From: Geobacteraceae bacterium
Lineage (GTDB): Bacteria > Desulfobacterota > Desulfuromonadia > Geobacterales > DSM-12255
Length of the DNA stretch: 64,000 nt
NCBI GenBank assembly: GCA_013377075.1
Contig: JACABD010000002.1
Span: 1 to 64,000 of the forward strand
Direction of reading: 5' to 3'
The notes beneath the pieces were generated by a model. The model saw only the letters and a program-made list of their open reading frames with translations. It ran no database searches and was not told the DNA's origin. Position numbers and translations under genes: made by a program. This document shows, in pieces, positions 30,442 through 41,663 of the stretch. Numbering within the stretch: the stretch's first letter is position 1; the number at the start of each line of letters is the position of its first letter.

Positions 30442-33400
30442 ATGACTAGTTTCCAATCAACAAAATTCCTGTCATTTTATCGATCTGTAAACTTTTCCCG
30501 TATAGCCGCATTACTCCTGTTTGGCACTCTTTTCTTCTTGCAGGAGTGGTCATGGCCGGGAAAAGCAGAAGCTGCCGACTGCACGTCTGCAACTTCCTGG
30601 CATACAACAGGCAATGGAGGTAACTGGTCAAGCAATGCGATATGGCAATGTAATACTGGTTCATGGGTTGCTCCAAATGCCGGTCAATATCCGGGCTTTG
30701 GCGGCAGGACTACAGATAATGTGCAGATCCTGGAAGGGACTGCTACCACTACAGTAACTCTGGATACCAGTGTAACCATTGCCAGTCTGGCATTCCCTAC
30801 TTCGGGAGTCGGAATGGCCACCAACCTTAACCATAGTGGAACAAATACCTTGAATGTTACCGGTACTGTTGCCATGAATCAGCCATCTCTAACTGCTTTT
30901 CTTTATACCTGGAACATTGGCGGTGGCAGTGCAACCGTCGACGGTTTGATCAGCTTCAACGGTACTTTAGCTGGTGCCAACAAGCGGATCACGGTAGGTG
31001 CGGGAACCCTGAATGCCAATGCAGGCATCAGTTTCCCGACAGGCGGCGCAGCAGCTGCCAATGTACTTTACATGACCGGCGCTGCCGGAAGGATAAATCT
31101 GAAAGGTGTGGTGACCAACCCGACACTCGGCACCCTTACCGGTGGCACTACTGGCAGCATTTTTAACTTTGCTGACACGACAAATGCGCAAACTATTCCC
31201 ATGACCTCTACCTGGACATACAACAATCTTTACATCAACAACACCAGTGCAAATGGAGCGTCTTTGAATGCAGTCGTATCGGCAGCCAGGGTTACCGGTG
31301 ACCTGCGGGTGCAAAGCGGCACCCTGAACAACGGCGGTTTTGCCATAGTTGGAGCTGCTACCAAGGCCTTTGAGGTGGTAAATGGCTCTACTTTTCTCCT
31401 TAGCGGCACCACAAGTGCCATGCCAACTGGCTTTTTATCAACATCTCTTGGCACAACCAGTACAGTGAATTTTGGCGGAACCGGTATCCAAACCATTAAT
31501 GCTGTTAGCTACGGAAATCTTATCAGCAGCAGTACCGGCGCACGTACTCTTGCAAGCAGCGGCACCATTGGTGTCGCCGGTTCATTTACACCGGGCACGA
31601 ATACATACACAGTGACCGGCAGCACAGTCAATTTTAACGGCGCTGCCCAGAACGTGCCGGCCTTAACCTATAACAACCTGACATTCAGTGGAAGCGGCAC
31701 CAAGTCAACTGTAAGCGGCACAACTGTCAACGGCACTCTGAATATCCCCGCAGGAGGTGCCACAGCCAGCCTTGCAGCTCCAATAACAGCAAACATTCTG
31801 ACATTGGGCAGTATGGGCACTGCAAATACAACCTGGGGCGGCACTGGTTCGGGTGCTACCTATATTAATTCAACATTCTTTAATCCGGCAACAAGCGGAA
31901 ACTATGTAACTGTCTCAACCAATACCCGGGCTGCGCAGGCAGCATTGACAGTGACAGCTCCAACCGGTATCACCTATGGCTCAACCGGTCAGATAGTCAC
32001 GTCAGGCGGCTCAGGTACAGGAGCAATGTCATACAGTCATGGTGCATCCAGCGGCTGTACGGTTAACCCAACGACCGGTGTTATAGCCGTAACCAATGCC
32101 ACTGGCAGCTGTTCAGTAACCGCCACGAAAGCTGCTGACGGCAATTACTCAGTTGCGACTTCAGCCGTTTATCCGGTCACGCTCACAAAGGCAACCCCCA
32201 GCGTAACAACCTGGCCGACCGCAAGCGCCATTAACCTCGGCGATGCGCTTTCAGCTTCAACCCTTACCGGTGGCAGTGCCTCTGTTGGTGGCGTTTTTGC
32301 TTTCACCAACCCTTTGACGGTTCCGTCATCGTCAGGAACCTACAACGCTTCGGTAACCTTTACCCCGGCAGATACTACTGACTACAACACCGCTACCGGT
32401 TCAGTGAATGTTACAGTTAACGTGGGCAAAACCGACCAAACCATCACCTTCGGTGCCTTGTCTCCTGTGACCTACGGCGCAGCTAATTTCGGTTCCGGCG
32501 CCACCGCCTCTTCCAGCCTGACCGTGACCTATAGCAGCTCTGACACCAATGTCGCCACCATAGTTGGGGGATTGATTCATGTTGTTGGAGCAGGTACAAC
32601 AACCATCTATGCCGATCAGCCAGGAGATGCCAGTTATAATCCGGCTCCGCAGGCCTCCCAGACCCTTACGGTCAACAAGGCTACTCTGACTGTTGCCGCA
32701 CAGAATGAAAGCCGTTCCTATGGTTCGGCGAATCCGATCTTTACCCCGACCTACAGCGGCTTTGTCTATGGAGAGAGTGCAGCAGTGCTGACCGGTGTTC
32801 CCAGTCTTATCACCACCGCTGACAGTAACAGCCCGGTGGGGAGTTACGACATAACTGCCAGCGTCGGCACTCTGGTAGCAGCTAACTATGATTTCTCTTT
32901 CGGTACAGGCACTCTGGCCGTCAGCCTGGCCAGCCAGACCATCACCTTCAATCCGCTGGCTGCCAGGACCTATGGCGATGCTGTCTTTGATCTGACTGCC
33001 ACTGGCGGGGCTTCCGGAAACCAGGTCACCTATGCTAGCTCCGACCTGACAGTAGCTACTGTGAGCGGCGCCACTGTCACCATAGTCGGCCAGGGAATTA
33101 CCACCATCACTGCTAATCAGGCTGGCAACAGCAACTATGCCTCCGCAACAGCCCAACAGAATCTGGTTATCAACAAGAAGACCCTCAACGTAGCCGCACA
33201 GAATGAGAGTCGGCCCTATAATACCGACAACCCGACCTTGACGCCGAGTTACACTGGTTTTGCATATGGAGATACCACAGCAGTGCTGACCGGAACTCCG
33301 GTCATAACTACTGCGGCAACCAAAACCAGCCCGGTGGGGAGCTATGACATTGACGTTGCCGTTGGCAGTCTGACCGCGGCCAATTACTCATTTAGCTTTA

Positions 33401-34926
33401 CCAAAGGCATACTTGCAGTCGGCCTCGCCAGCCAAACCATTGCATTCACAGCTCTGCCAGCCAAGACGTACGGCGAATCCACTTTCGAACTCTTAGCCAC
33501 TGGCGGCGATTCCGGAAATTCGATTACCTTCGCCAGTTCCAATACTGCCGTCGCCGCTGTAAGCGGAACAACCGTCACTATTGTCGGGGCAGGGACCACC
33601 ACCATTACCGCCAGCCAGGCTGGCAACAGCAATTATGCCTCAGCAACAGCGACACAGGACCAGCTGATCAACAAGGCAGCGCTGACAGTAACGGCTCTTG
33701 TTTCCAGCCGCGATTATGGTACGAGCAACCCGACCTTCGCTCCTGACTACAGCGGCTTTGCATATTCTGACACTGCCGCAGTTCTGCAAGGGGCACCCAG
33801 CCTTACTACTGATGCAGTTATCGGCAGTCCGGTCGGGGCTTACCAGATCAATGCGGCTCAAGGCAATCTGTTCTCAAATAATTATTCATTCAGCTTTGTT
33901 GCCGGGACCTTGACCATCAACAAGGCATCTTCAAACATAACCACCTGGCCGACAGCCAGTGCCATCACCTACGGCCAGACACTGGCCTCCTCGATCCTTG
34001 GCGGCGGCGCAGCCACACCTGCTGGCAGCTTTGCCTTCACCACCCCGTCCACATCCCCTGCTGTTGGCACAGCCACCCAGAGTGTCACCTACACACCGGC
34101 CGATTCCGCCAACTACACTGTTGCTGTAAGTACGGTGAGTGTAATAGTCAACATGGCCAGCCAGACCATCGGCACCATCAGCTTCAGCCCTCCGACCCTT
34201 ACCACCGGCGGCACCACAGCGGCCAGCGCCATTGCCAGCTCCGGACTTCCGGTCAGCTTCAGCAGCAACACGCCGACCGTCTGCACAGTAAGCGGCAGCA
34301 CGGTATCTGCAGTAACCGCCGGAACCTGCACCATCAAGGCAAGCCAGGGTGGCAACGGCAACTACACTGCTGCCATTGATGTCACCCAGGATCTTACGGT
34401 TACATCAGCCAGCGCCACACTGACCGTAACAGTTCTCGGCACAGGCGGCGGTTCAGTCCACAGCTCTCCACAGGCAATTGCCTGCGCAAGCGGCTCTGCA
34501 ACCGACTGCAGTAAATCATTCTCAAACGGTACACCTGTAACACTAACTGCCACGCCTGATTGGAAGTCTGTCTTTAGCGGATGGGGAGTTCCATGTAGTG
34601 GCACAGGCAGCTGCATGATCACTCTTGATGGTGATGCCGGTGTTTCAGCCAGCTTTAATGTTAATGGTCAGGCAACTATCATAGGGCACACACTAACCGA
34701 ATACGGCAGTTTGCAGGATGTATACAATGCCGCCAGTAACGGCAGCATAGTTGCCGCCCATGTCTACACCTTTGCGGAAAACCTAATCCTGAACAGGCCG
34801 ATCTCAGTTACCCTTGATCTTGGCAAAGGGAGTCTCTATCTTAGTCCGGCAGGTTACACAACCCTGCAGGGAACGCTGACTATTGAACAAGGGACAGCAA
34901 CTGTTAGCAACTTGATCATAGATTAG
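30442..34926 (+). CDS. large secreted repeat protein with MBG/YDG- and Ig-like repeats
   Basis: Signal peptide region, Ser/Thr/Gly-rich N-terminal beta-repeat region, repeated 'NKATLTVAAQNESRSYGSANPxFTPxYSGF' and 'ASQTITFxxLxAxTYG' units, C-terminal GTGGGSVxSSP repeat-like domain. Confidence 0.85.
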   Translation: MTSFQSTKFLSFYRSVNFSRIAALLLFGTLFFLQEWSWPGKAEAADCTSATSWHTTGNGGNWSSNAIWQCNTGSWVAPNAGQYPGFGGRTTDNVQILEGTATTTVTLDTSVTIASLAFPTSGVGMATNLNHSGTNTLNVTGTVAMNQPSLTAFLYTWNIGGGSATVDGLISFNGTLAGANKRITVGAGTLNANAGISFPTGGAAAANVLYMTGAAGRINLKGVVTNPTLGTLTGGTTGSIFNFADTTNAQTIPMTSTWTYNNLYINNTSANGASLNAVVSAARVTGDLRVQSGTLNNGGFAIVGAATKAFEVVNGSTFLLSGTTSAMPTGFLSTSLGTTSTVNFGGTGIQTINAVSYGNLISSSTGARTLASSGTIGVAGSFTPGTNTYTVTGSTVNFNGAAQNVPALTYNNLTFSGSGTKSTVSGTTVNGTLNIPAGGATASLAAPITANILTLGSMGTANTTWGGTGSGATYINSTFFNPATSGNYVTVSTNTRAAQAALTVTAPTGITYGSTGQIVTSGGSGTGAMSYSHGASSGCTVNPTTGVIAVTNATGSCSVTATKAADGNYSVATSAVYPVTLTKATPSVTTWPTASAINLGDALSASTLTGGSASVGGVFAFTNPLTVPSSSGTYNASVTFTPADTTDYNTATGSVNVTVNVGKTDQTITFGALSPVTYGAANFGSGATASSSLTVTYSSSDTNVATIVGGLIHVVGAGTTTIYADQPGDASYNPAPQASQTLTVNKATLTVAAQNESRSYGSANPIFTPTYSGFVYGESAAVLTGVPSLITTADSNSPVGSYDITASVGTLVAANYDFSFGTGTLAVSLASQTITFNPLAARTYGDAVFDLTATGGASGNQVTYASSDLTVATVSGATVTIVGQGITTITANQAGNSNYASATAQQNLVINKKTLNVAAQNESRPYNTDNPTLTPSYTGFAYGDTTAVLTGTPVITTAATKTSPVGSYDIDVAVGSLTAANYSFSFTKGILAVGLASQTIAFTALPAKTYGESTFELLATGGDSGNSITFASSNTAVAAVSGTTVTIVGAGTTTITASQAGNSNYASATATQDQLINKAALTVTALVSSRDYGTSNPTFAPDYSGFAYSDTAAVLQGAPSLTTDAVIGSPVGAYQINAAQGNLFSNNYSFSFVAGTLTINKASSNITTWPTASAITYGQTLASSILGGGAATPAGSFAFTTPSTSPAVGTATQSVTYTPADSANYTVAVSTVSVIVNMASQTIGTISFSPPTLTTGGTTAASAIASSGLPVSFSSNTPTVCTVSGSTVSAVTAGTCTIKASQGGNGNYTAAIDVTQDLTVTSASATLTVTVLGTGGGSVHSSPQAIACASGSATDCSKSFSNGTPVTLTATPDWKSVFSGWGVPCSGTGSCMITLDGDAGVSASFNVNGQATIIGHTLTEYGSLQDVYNAASNGSIVAAHVYTFAENLILNRPISVTLDLGKGSLYLSPAGYTTLQGTLTIEQGTATVSNLIID
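32671..33925 (+). repeat. tandem 498-bp (166-aa) intragenic repeat
   Basis: Equivalent Asn codons of the NK(A/K)(T/A)L motif at 32674, 33172, 33670 (498 nt apart); GCTGGCAACAGCAA(C/T)TATGCCTC at 33121 and 33619. Confidence 0.85.
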
Positions 34927-34950
34927 AGTAATCATTTATAAATTGTTAAG

Positions 34951-34981
34951 AAGAGCCCACTGATTTCAGTGGGCTCTTTAC
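34951..34981 (+). terminator. intrinsic terminator after repeat protein gene
   Basis: AAGAGCCCACTGA-TT-TCAGTGGGCTCTTT. Confidence 0.8.
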
Positions 34982-35148
34982 GTTTCAAGGTGGATGGCAT
35001 CTGATTTATAGCAGGAATTACCTTCTTGTTTGAACGGATTTGAATTGCCTGTTTTTCGAACAGTCGGTTTTTACGGCCACCTGCTGCATAAACGGCAGAA
35101 ACTGTTTGACACCGTCATGGAACTTATGTTAGATACATATTTCGTTTT

Positions 35149-35224
<76 letters not shown>

Positions 35225-35233
35225 TAAAATATC

Positions 35234-35266
35234 AAAGGGTTAGGCAATTGCCTGACCCTTTTTTAT
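35234..35266 (+). terminator. intrinsic terminator after tRNA-Ala
   Basis: AAAGGGTTAGGCAATTGCCTGACCCTTTTTT. Confidence 0.75.
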
Positions 35267-35292
35267 TAACGCAACGCTGTCAGGAGAATTCC

Positions 35293-36087
35293 ATGCAGTT
35301 GCCAACCATTGATCCTGTGTTTCTCCGATTAGGTCCCCTTGAGTTCAGATGGTACGGGCTCATGTATATTCTCGGCTTTCTTGCTGCATATCTCATAATC
35401 AGGCAACAGGCAAAAAAACGAAATATTGATCTATCATCAGAAACAATTTCCGATATTGTTTTTTTCATAGCTATGGGAATTGTTCTGGGTGGCCGTAGCG
35501 GCTATATCCTTTTCTATAATTTTGCCTGGTATATTGCTCACCCACTGAAAGTATTTGCAGTCTGGGAGGGTGGGATGTCATTTCATGGCGGGATTATAGG
35601 TGGTGTGATTGCCGGTCTCTATATTGTCAGGAAACATTCTCTGGGGACATGGGAGATGGGAGATATCATTGCGCTTACCATCCCTGTAGGGCTTGGGCTT
35701 GGCAGGTTAGGTAACTTTATTAACGGGGAGCTTTTCGGTAGGGTTACAAATGTTTCCTGGGGCGTCATTTTCCCTTCAGGTGGCAACCTTCCCAGGCATC
35801 CATCACAACTGTATGAAGCTTTTCTGGAAGGGCTTCTTCTCTTTATAATTACCTATTCGGTTAGCAGGATGAATCCTCCCAAAAGTGTCGCTTTCTGGAC
35901 TGTTATCGGCGGTTATGGTCTTTTCAGGTTTATTGTGGAGTTTTTCAGGGAACCTGATCAGCAGCTCGGATTCCTATGTGGTGGTGCTACAATGGGGCAA
36001 ATCTTGAGTTTACCTATGTTCGCTCTTGGAATGGTTATGATAGTTGTTGCCTATTACAGGCGGAGAAAGGTCAATCAAGCTGTTTGA
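35293..36087 (+). CDS. lgt: prolipoprotein diacylglyceryl transferase
   Basis: RWYGLMYILGFLAAY, GRLGNFINGELFGR, HPSQLYEA; start at ATG 35293 because ORF start 35164 lies inside the tRNA gene. Confidence 0.93.
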   Translation: MQLPTIDPVFLRLGPLEFRWYGLMYILGFLAAYLIIRQQAKKRNIDLSSETISDIVFFIAMGIVLGGRSGYILFYNFAWYIAHPLKVFAVWEGGMSFHGGIIGGVIAGLYIVRKHSLGTWEMGDIIALTIPVGLGLGRLGNFINGELFGRVTNVSWGVIFPSGGNLPRHPSQLYEAFLEGLLLFIITYSVSRMNPPKSVAFWTVIGGYGLFRFIVEFFREPDQQLGFLCGGATMGQILSLPMFALGMVMIVVAYYRRRKVNQAV

Positions 36088-36499
36088 TCATTTCCAGCAC
36101 ATTGCCGTTATCGCCGTTTCTGATATATGTTACTGAGTCCATGATCTCCCGGATCAAAAAAATTCCTCTTCCCCTGTCTTCAAGTTGATTAAAGTCAGGT
36201 GACTGCACTTCGTTGATATCAAATCCCTGCCCAAAATCAAAAATCCGGATAAGAAGCTCATTTTCCGCAATGTTGATAAGGATATGTACGCAGTTGTCAC
36301 TACAGTCACTGTTGCCATATTTTATGGCATTTGTCATTGCCTCTGTGAGTACCAGGTTTATCTGATAGGCAAGTGTCTCCCTGTCGCCGGAGAAGCGGTC
36401 TATCTCTCTTGCAATATCTTCGCCAATCCTGCCGATAAGGCTTAAGTACCTTGTCTGGTTTGGTACCTTTATATCGAGTTCAATGTCACGGTTTCGCAT
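36071..36499 (-). CDS. RsbW-like anti-sigma/serine kinase (HATPase_c)
   Basis: NLVLTEAMTNAIKYGN N-box, DFGQGFDI, DRGRGIFLIREIMD G-box. Confidence 0.87.
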   Translation of the reverse strand: MRNRDIELDIKVPNQTRYLSLIGRIGEDIAREIDRFSGDRETLAYQINLVLTEAMTNAIKYGNSDCSDNCVHILINIAENELLIRIFDFGQGFDINEVQSPDFNQLEDRGRGIFLIREIMDSVTYIRNGDNGNVLEMIKQLD

Positions 36500-36507
36500 A
36501 AAGCTAT

Positions 36508-36840
36508 CTAGCCTTCCAGGGCATCGGCTACAGTGGGGAAAATCTCAAAAACCCGATGGAGTCTTGTCAGCTCAAACATTGATTTTACCTGGGGTTGTAG
36601 AGAGGAGAGCTTCAACGTGCCATGATTTGTTGTTGCATTCTTGAAACCGGAAACGAGTGCACCGAGACCCGAACTGTCTATGAATCTGACGGTTTTCAAG
36701 TCAATAAGAAGACTTAGTTTGCCTTTCTCGAAAAGACTCTGAACCTCAGCTTTGAGCTCACCGGAGTTGTGAGCATCAAGGCGTTCCTCATTTATCTGGA
36801 TTACTATGGTGTTCTTAATTTCCTCAGTAGTTATATTCAT
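36508..36840 (-). CDS. STAS-domain anti-sigma factor antagonist
   Basis: LLIDLKTVRFIDSSGLGALVSG phosphorylatable Ser motif. Confidence 0.92.
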   Translation of the reverse strand: MNITTEEIKNTIVIQINEERLDAHNSGELKAEVQSLFEKGKLSLLIDLKTVRFIDSSGLGALVSGFKNATTNHGTLKLSSLQPQVKSMFELTRLHRVFEIFPTVADALEG

Positions 36841-36901
36841 AAATTTACCTTCCTTCCCAAAAAAAGAATTTCTTTAATTATAACATATAAAATCAGTTTT
36901 G

Positions 36902-39900
36902 CTAATCCTGTTGGTCATAGGGTGACTGCTCAATCCTGAATGCCACCATTGATACGTCGTCAGTCAGTGGATTACCTCCTGAAAAGCAGATAACCTCCCG
37001 GTATATGTGGTCAACTATCTGTTGAATAGGCTCATCATGGCATTTAATAAGAATATTCTCAAGCCGCTCAATACCGAACAATTCACCGTCATCGTCTGTT
37101 GCCTCTGTTACTCCGTCTGTGTAAAGTAACAGTAGATCGCCCGGGTTTAACATAATAGATCTGTCCTCAAAAACTATATCTCCCTTCACACCTATGATCA
37201 TCCCTTCCGCATCCAGCATCTGACATTCCTGTTCTGTTGCCTGGTATAGCAGGGGGGTGTTATGACCAGCATTAGAGTAAGTGAGCCACTGGGTTGCACA
37301 GTCATATTTTATATAAAACATCGAGATGAATAGTTCCGCCCTTGTCAAATCCGGCAATAGAAGGTTATTAAGAGATGCCAGTATTCCCGAAGGAGTAGTG
37401 TTGATATTTACCTGTGCTCTCAGGACTGATCGGGTTTCAACCATGATAAGTGCGGCTCCGACATTGTGTCCTGAGACATCCGCTATCACAGCATCAAAAA
37501 ATCTGTCATCGCTGACAAAGAAATCATAATAGTCTCCTCCGACATGGTCGGCGGAGACTGAGAGTGACGCAATCTGCAATCCTGAAATGTTCGGCGGAGC
37601 ATCTGGAAGCAGTGAGAGCTGTATCTGCTTGGCCATCTCCATTTCGTGCTGAACAGCGGCATTTTTAAGAAGTGCGGCATCTTTCTCGTTCTTTTCATGT
37701 TCACGGGCCTCTCGCTCATCTACTAGCTTTACGGCAAGAGCAAGCTGACCAGCCAGGCTTGATAGCAGGTTCAGCAGTTCTTCAGTAAAAAGGCCTACTA
37801 TTGATATTGAATATACCGAGAGTACCCCCAGAGGCTCTTCGTCCCCTACCAGTGGAATGTGGGCAAATGCGGCAAATGTGTCAACAGGCGTGACCGCCGA
37901 AGCTGTTCTTCTGGTAATGTTTCTGGTGTCGTTGGCAAATTGTGATTTTTTGGTTGTAAGAAGTTCTGAAATAAAGAAGTCCTCTGTCGGGCTGATTTTT
38001 GCAGATATGCGAAAGTCGCCATTAAGAATGCTTTTTTCAGACAGAAGCGGCATGTTTCTATCGTTGTCTATCAGTCGGACAGTTACCAGGTCAAAGTGGA
38101 ACTCCTTGACTAAAAGTTCAAGTAACTCTTTGGTGATTGATTGCAAGCTGCCAGACCTGTTCATTATTTCAGATGATTTAAGCCTGACATAAAGAGCTTC
38201 GCGGCTTTCTTCAAGTGATGATCGGACTGACCTGAAAGCGTCATAAAATGATTCCATGCCTGAACCGACATCAGAGAGGTAGTTTTCTATAATTGCGCTT
38301 GCCGCAGCAGAACCAACCGAACCTGCGATGGTTTTCTCGACAAATCTCTTCAGGCTGGGAAGCTCGAATTCAGATACCATCCCCTTTTCATCAATTTCAT
38401 GAAGGGATAGATATTCGCTAATAGCCTCATGAGCCTGTTTTTCGCCGATAAAGTTTTCCATTAGGCCGACAAATTCGATAATTGTGACAGGTTTTGAGAG
38501 CCTCTTTGTCTCCCAAAGATCAGTACGTGTTCCCTCTGAATAGGGTTCAGCAAATTTGATGCATTGCTCTTTCTCGGCTTCGCTCTGATTTAGAAGGATG
38601 GAGAAAAGAAGGTAGCCGCCAATGTTGAAGAGCATGCTCCAGAAAAGCGAGTTGCTCCACATATCCAGACCGGTCAGACCGAAAAGCTCTGTTGGTTTGA
38701 GTATTGAAAGGCCGAACAAACCATGTTCAAGGATGTCTGTATCTATCCATCCGGACTTGATGACAGAGGGGAGAAGAAGGGTGTAAAACCAGATAGAAAA
38801 CCCACCCATAATGCCAGCAATGGCGCCTGCGGCATTACCTCTGGGCCAGTATATTGCGCCTATTAGTGAAGGTGCTAGCTGAATTGCGGCTGAAAATGAA
38901 ATCAGGCCTATATTCACCAGCATGAAAGTGTCACCTATTATCTGGAAATAGGCATATCCAAGAAAAATGACAAGGAATATACTCATTCGCTTCAATGCCA
39001 GTATGAGTGTTGAAAAAGAGTCGGTAATTCTCAGCCTGAGCACTAAAGGCATCAGAAGATGGTTAAGTATCATTGTTGATGTTGCAACTGATTCAGCAAT
39101 GACCATCCCTGCTGCAGCTGAGAACCCTCCAAGAAATGCCAGTAGTGCAAGCCAGTGATGACCAGTGTTCATTGGTATTGTCAGTACAAAATAATCTGCT
39201 CCGCTGTTACTTCCGTTTAATAGAATCCCTCCGAAAGCGATAGGGATAACAAACAGGTTTATTGCAAACAGATAGGCAGGAAAACGCCACATTGCCTCCT
39301 TGATATGATTTTCATCAGAGTTTTCAATAACCATGATCTGGAATTGTCTCGGAAGTAGCATTACGCTTCCCATGGCAAGGAAGAGGTTGGTGGACCAGTT
39401 GGCATAACTTGTCTCGTTTAAATCGCCAAGAGTTGTCAAATGATCAAATAAATAGGGATATTTGGATGACATTTGCCCCATGATGTCAGTGAATCCATTG
39501 AAAAGGAAGTAAGTCACATATATGCCGACGCAGATGAAAGCCAGAAGCTTTACCACGGATTCAAAGGCTATTGCAGCTACAAGCCCTTCATGACGGCGCT
39601 GTGTGGCAAGGCTTCTTGCTCCGAACATGATTCCGAAGATACTGATGAAAATGGCGAAAAAAAGTCCAGAGTTATTAATTGCAAAAGAGTTTTTGAGGTG
39701 TTCCGGGAGCTGAAAGGAGGGGTGATTGCAGATAAGTATGAATGTTGATGAGACAGCCTTTAGTTGCAGGGCTATATACGGGATTATTCCCATGACCGCA
39801 ATGATGGTTATAGCTGCACCGAGAAACTGGGATTTGCCATATCTTGAACTGATAAAGTCTGATATGGATGTTATGTTGTTCTCCTTGGTAATTCTCACAA

Positions 39901-40168
39901 TTTTTCTTAGAATAAACCACCATGTAAATGCAGTGAGTGATGGGCCAAGGTATATGACTATGAAGTCTATGCCAGATGTGGCAGCCCGGCCTACACTTCC
40001 ATAGTATGTCCATGATGTGCAGTAGACGGTTATTGACAGGGAGTATACAAATGAGTTGGAAACAATGCTTCTCCCTTTCTGATAGCGTTTGTACGCATAA
40101 ATTGCCACCAGAAAGTGAAGGCATATGTATAAGGAGATGGCAATTAATAGAGACTGAAAACTTATCAT
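36902..40168 (-). CDS. sodium:solute symporter-GAF-SpoIIE (PP2C) phosphatase fusion
   Basis: Multi-TM SSSF-like N-terminus (about 550 aa), GAF-like segment, C-terminal MAKQIQLSLLPDAPP..HVGGDYYDFF..IADVSGHNVGAAL..LLLYTDGVTEA PP2C/SpoIIE motifs. Confidence 0.9.
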   Translation of the reverse strand: MISFQSLLIAISLYICLHFLVAIYAYKRYQKGRSIVSNSFVYSLSITVYCTSWTYYGSVGRAATSGIDFIVIYLGPSLTAFTWWFILRKIVRITKENNITSISDFISSRYGKSQFLGAAITIIAVMGIIPYIALQLKAVSSTFILICNHPSFQLPEHLKNSFAINNSGLFFAIFISIFGIMFGARSLATQRRHEGLVAAIAFESVVKLLAFICVGIYVTYFLFNGFTDIMGQMSSKYPYLFDHLTTLGDLNETSYANWSTNLFLAMGSVMLLPRQFQIMVIENSDENHIKEAMWRFPAYLFAINLFVIPIAFGGILLNGSNSGADYFVLTIPMNTGHHWLALLAFLGGFSAAAGMVIAESVATSTMILNHLLMPLVLRLRITDSFSTLILALKRMSIFLVIFLGYAYFQIIGDTFMLVNIGLISFSAAIQLAPSLIGAIYWPRGNAAGAIAGIMGGFSIWFYTLLLPSVIKSGWIDTDILEHGLFGLSILKPTELFGLTGLDMWSNSLFWSMLFNIGGYLLFSILLNQSEAEKEQCIKFAEPYSEGTRTDLWETKRLSKPVTIIEFVGLMENFIGEKQAHEAISEYLSLHEIDEKGMVSEFELPSLKRFVEKTIAGSVGSAAASAIIENYLSDVGSGMESFYDAFRSVRSSLEESREALYVRLKSSEIMNRSGSLQSITKELLELLVKEFHFDLVTVRLIDNDRNMPLLSEKSILNGDFRISAKISPTEDFFISELLTTKKSQFANDTRNITRRTASAVTPVDTFAAFAHIPLVGDEEPLGVLSVYSISIVGLFTEELLNLLSSLAGQLALAVKLVDEREAREHEKNEKDAALLKNAAVQHEMEMAKQIQLSLLPDAPPNISGLQIASLSVSADHVGGDYYDFFVSDDRFFDAVIADVSGHNVGAALIMVETRSVLRAQVNINTTPSGILASLNNLLLPDLTRAELFISMFYIKYDCATQWLTYSNAGHNTPLLYQATEQECQMLDAEGMIIGVKGDIVFEDRSIMLNPGDLLLLYTDGVTEATDDDGELFGIERLENILIKCHDEPIQQIVDHIYREVICFSGGNPLTDDVSMVAFRIEQSPYDQQD

Positions 40169-40174
40169 ATTCTT

Positions 40175-40426
40175 TTATTGGCCGTCATTGCGAGGGCTCT
40201 TGTCAATGATTGATATCGTGAAAAGATATATGACAATGATTGAAATGGCCCAGCCACCTATTATGTAAATCAGCAACAGTGGAAAACCTAAAAACAGGTC
40301 AGGCTTGTTAAATATATTGAGAAAGGGGTAGTTAAGCATGATAAGGCCGAGTATGAAAAATATCACCCAGGACTCTTTCATGCTCAGCCTTTGCAGAAAG
40401 TTTTGCTTTAGTTTTCCAGTTTTCAT
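40175..40426 (-). CDS. small two-TM protein, possible symporter accessory subunit
   Basis: 83-aa hydrophobic ORF immediately upstream of the SSSF-like gene. Confidence 0.65.
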   Translation of the reverse strand: MKTGKLKQNFLQRLSMKESWVIFFILGLIMLNYPFLNIFNKPDLFLGFPLLLIYIIGGWAISIIVIYLFTISIIDKSPRNDGQ

Positions 40427-40483
40427 GTATTAATAATAACATGTTTCAATTCTAATACAACCGGCTTATCTGTCCGGATTTAG

Positions 40484-41605
<1,122 letters not shown>

Positions 41606-41663
41606 AAAAATACAATCTTGAACATACCAGAGCTGAAAGATTACTTTTGTCTCTTTATTCCAT

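Noticed and set aside
32401-33156. 251-aa minus-strand ORF inside the repeat protein gene
   Set aside because: Shadow ORF of a repetitive, biased sense sequence; Ser/Gly-rich with no family resemblance.
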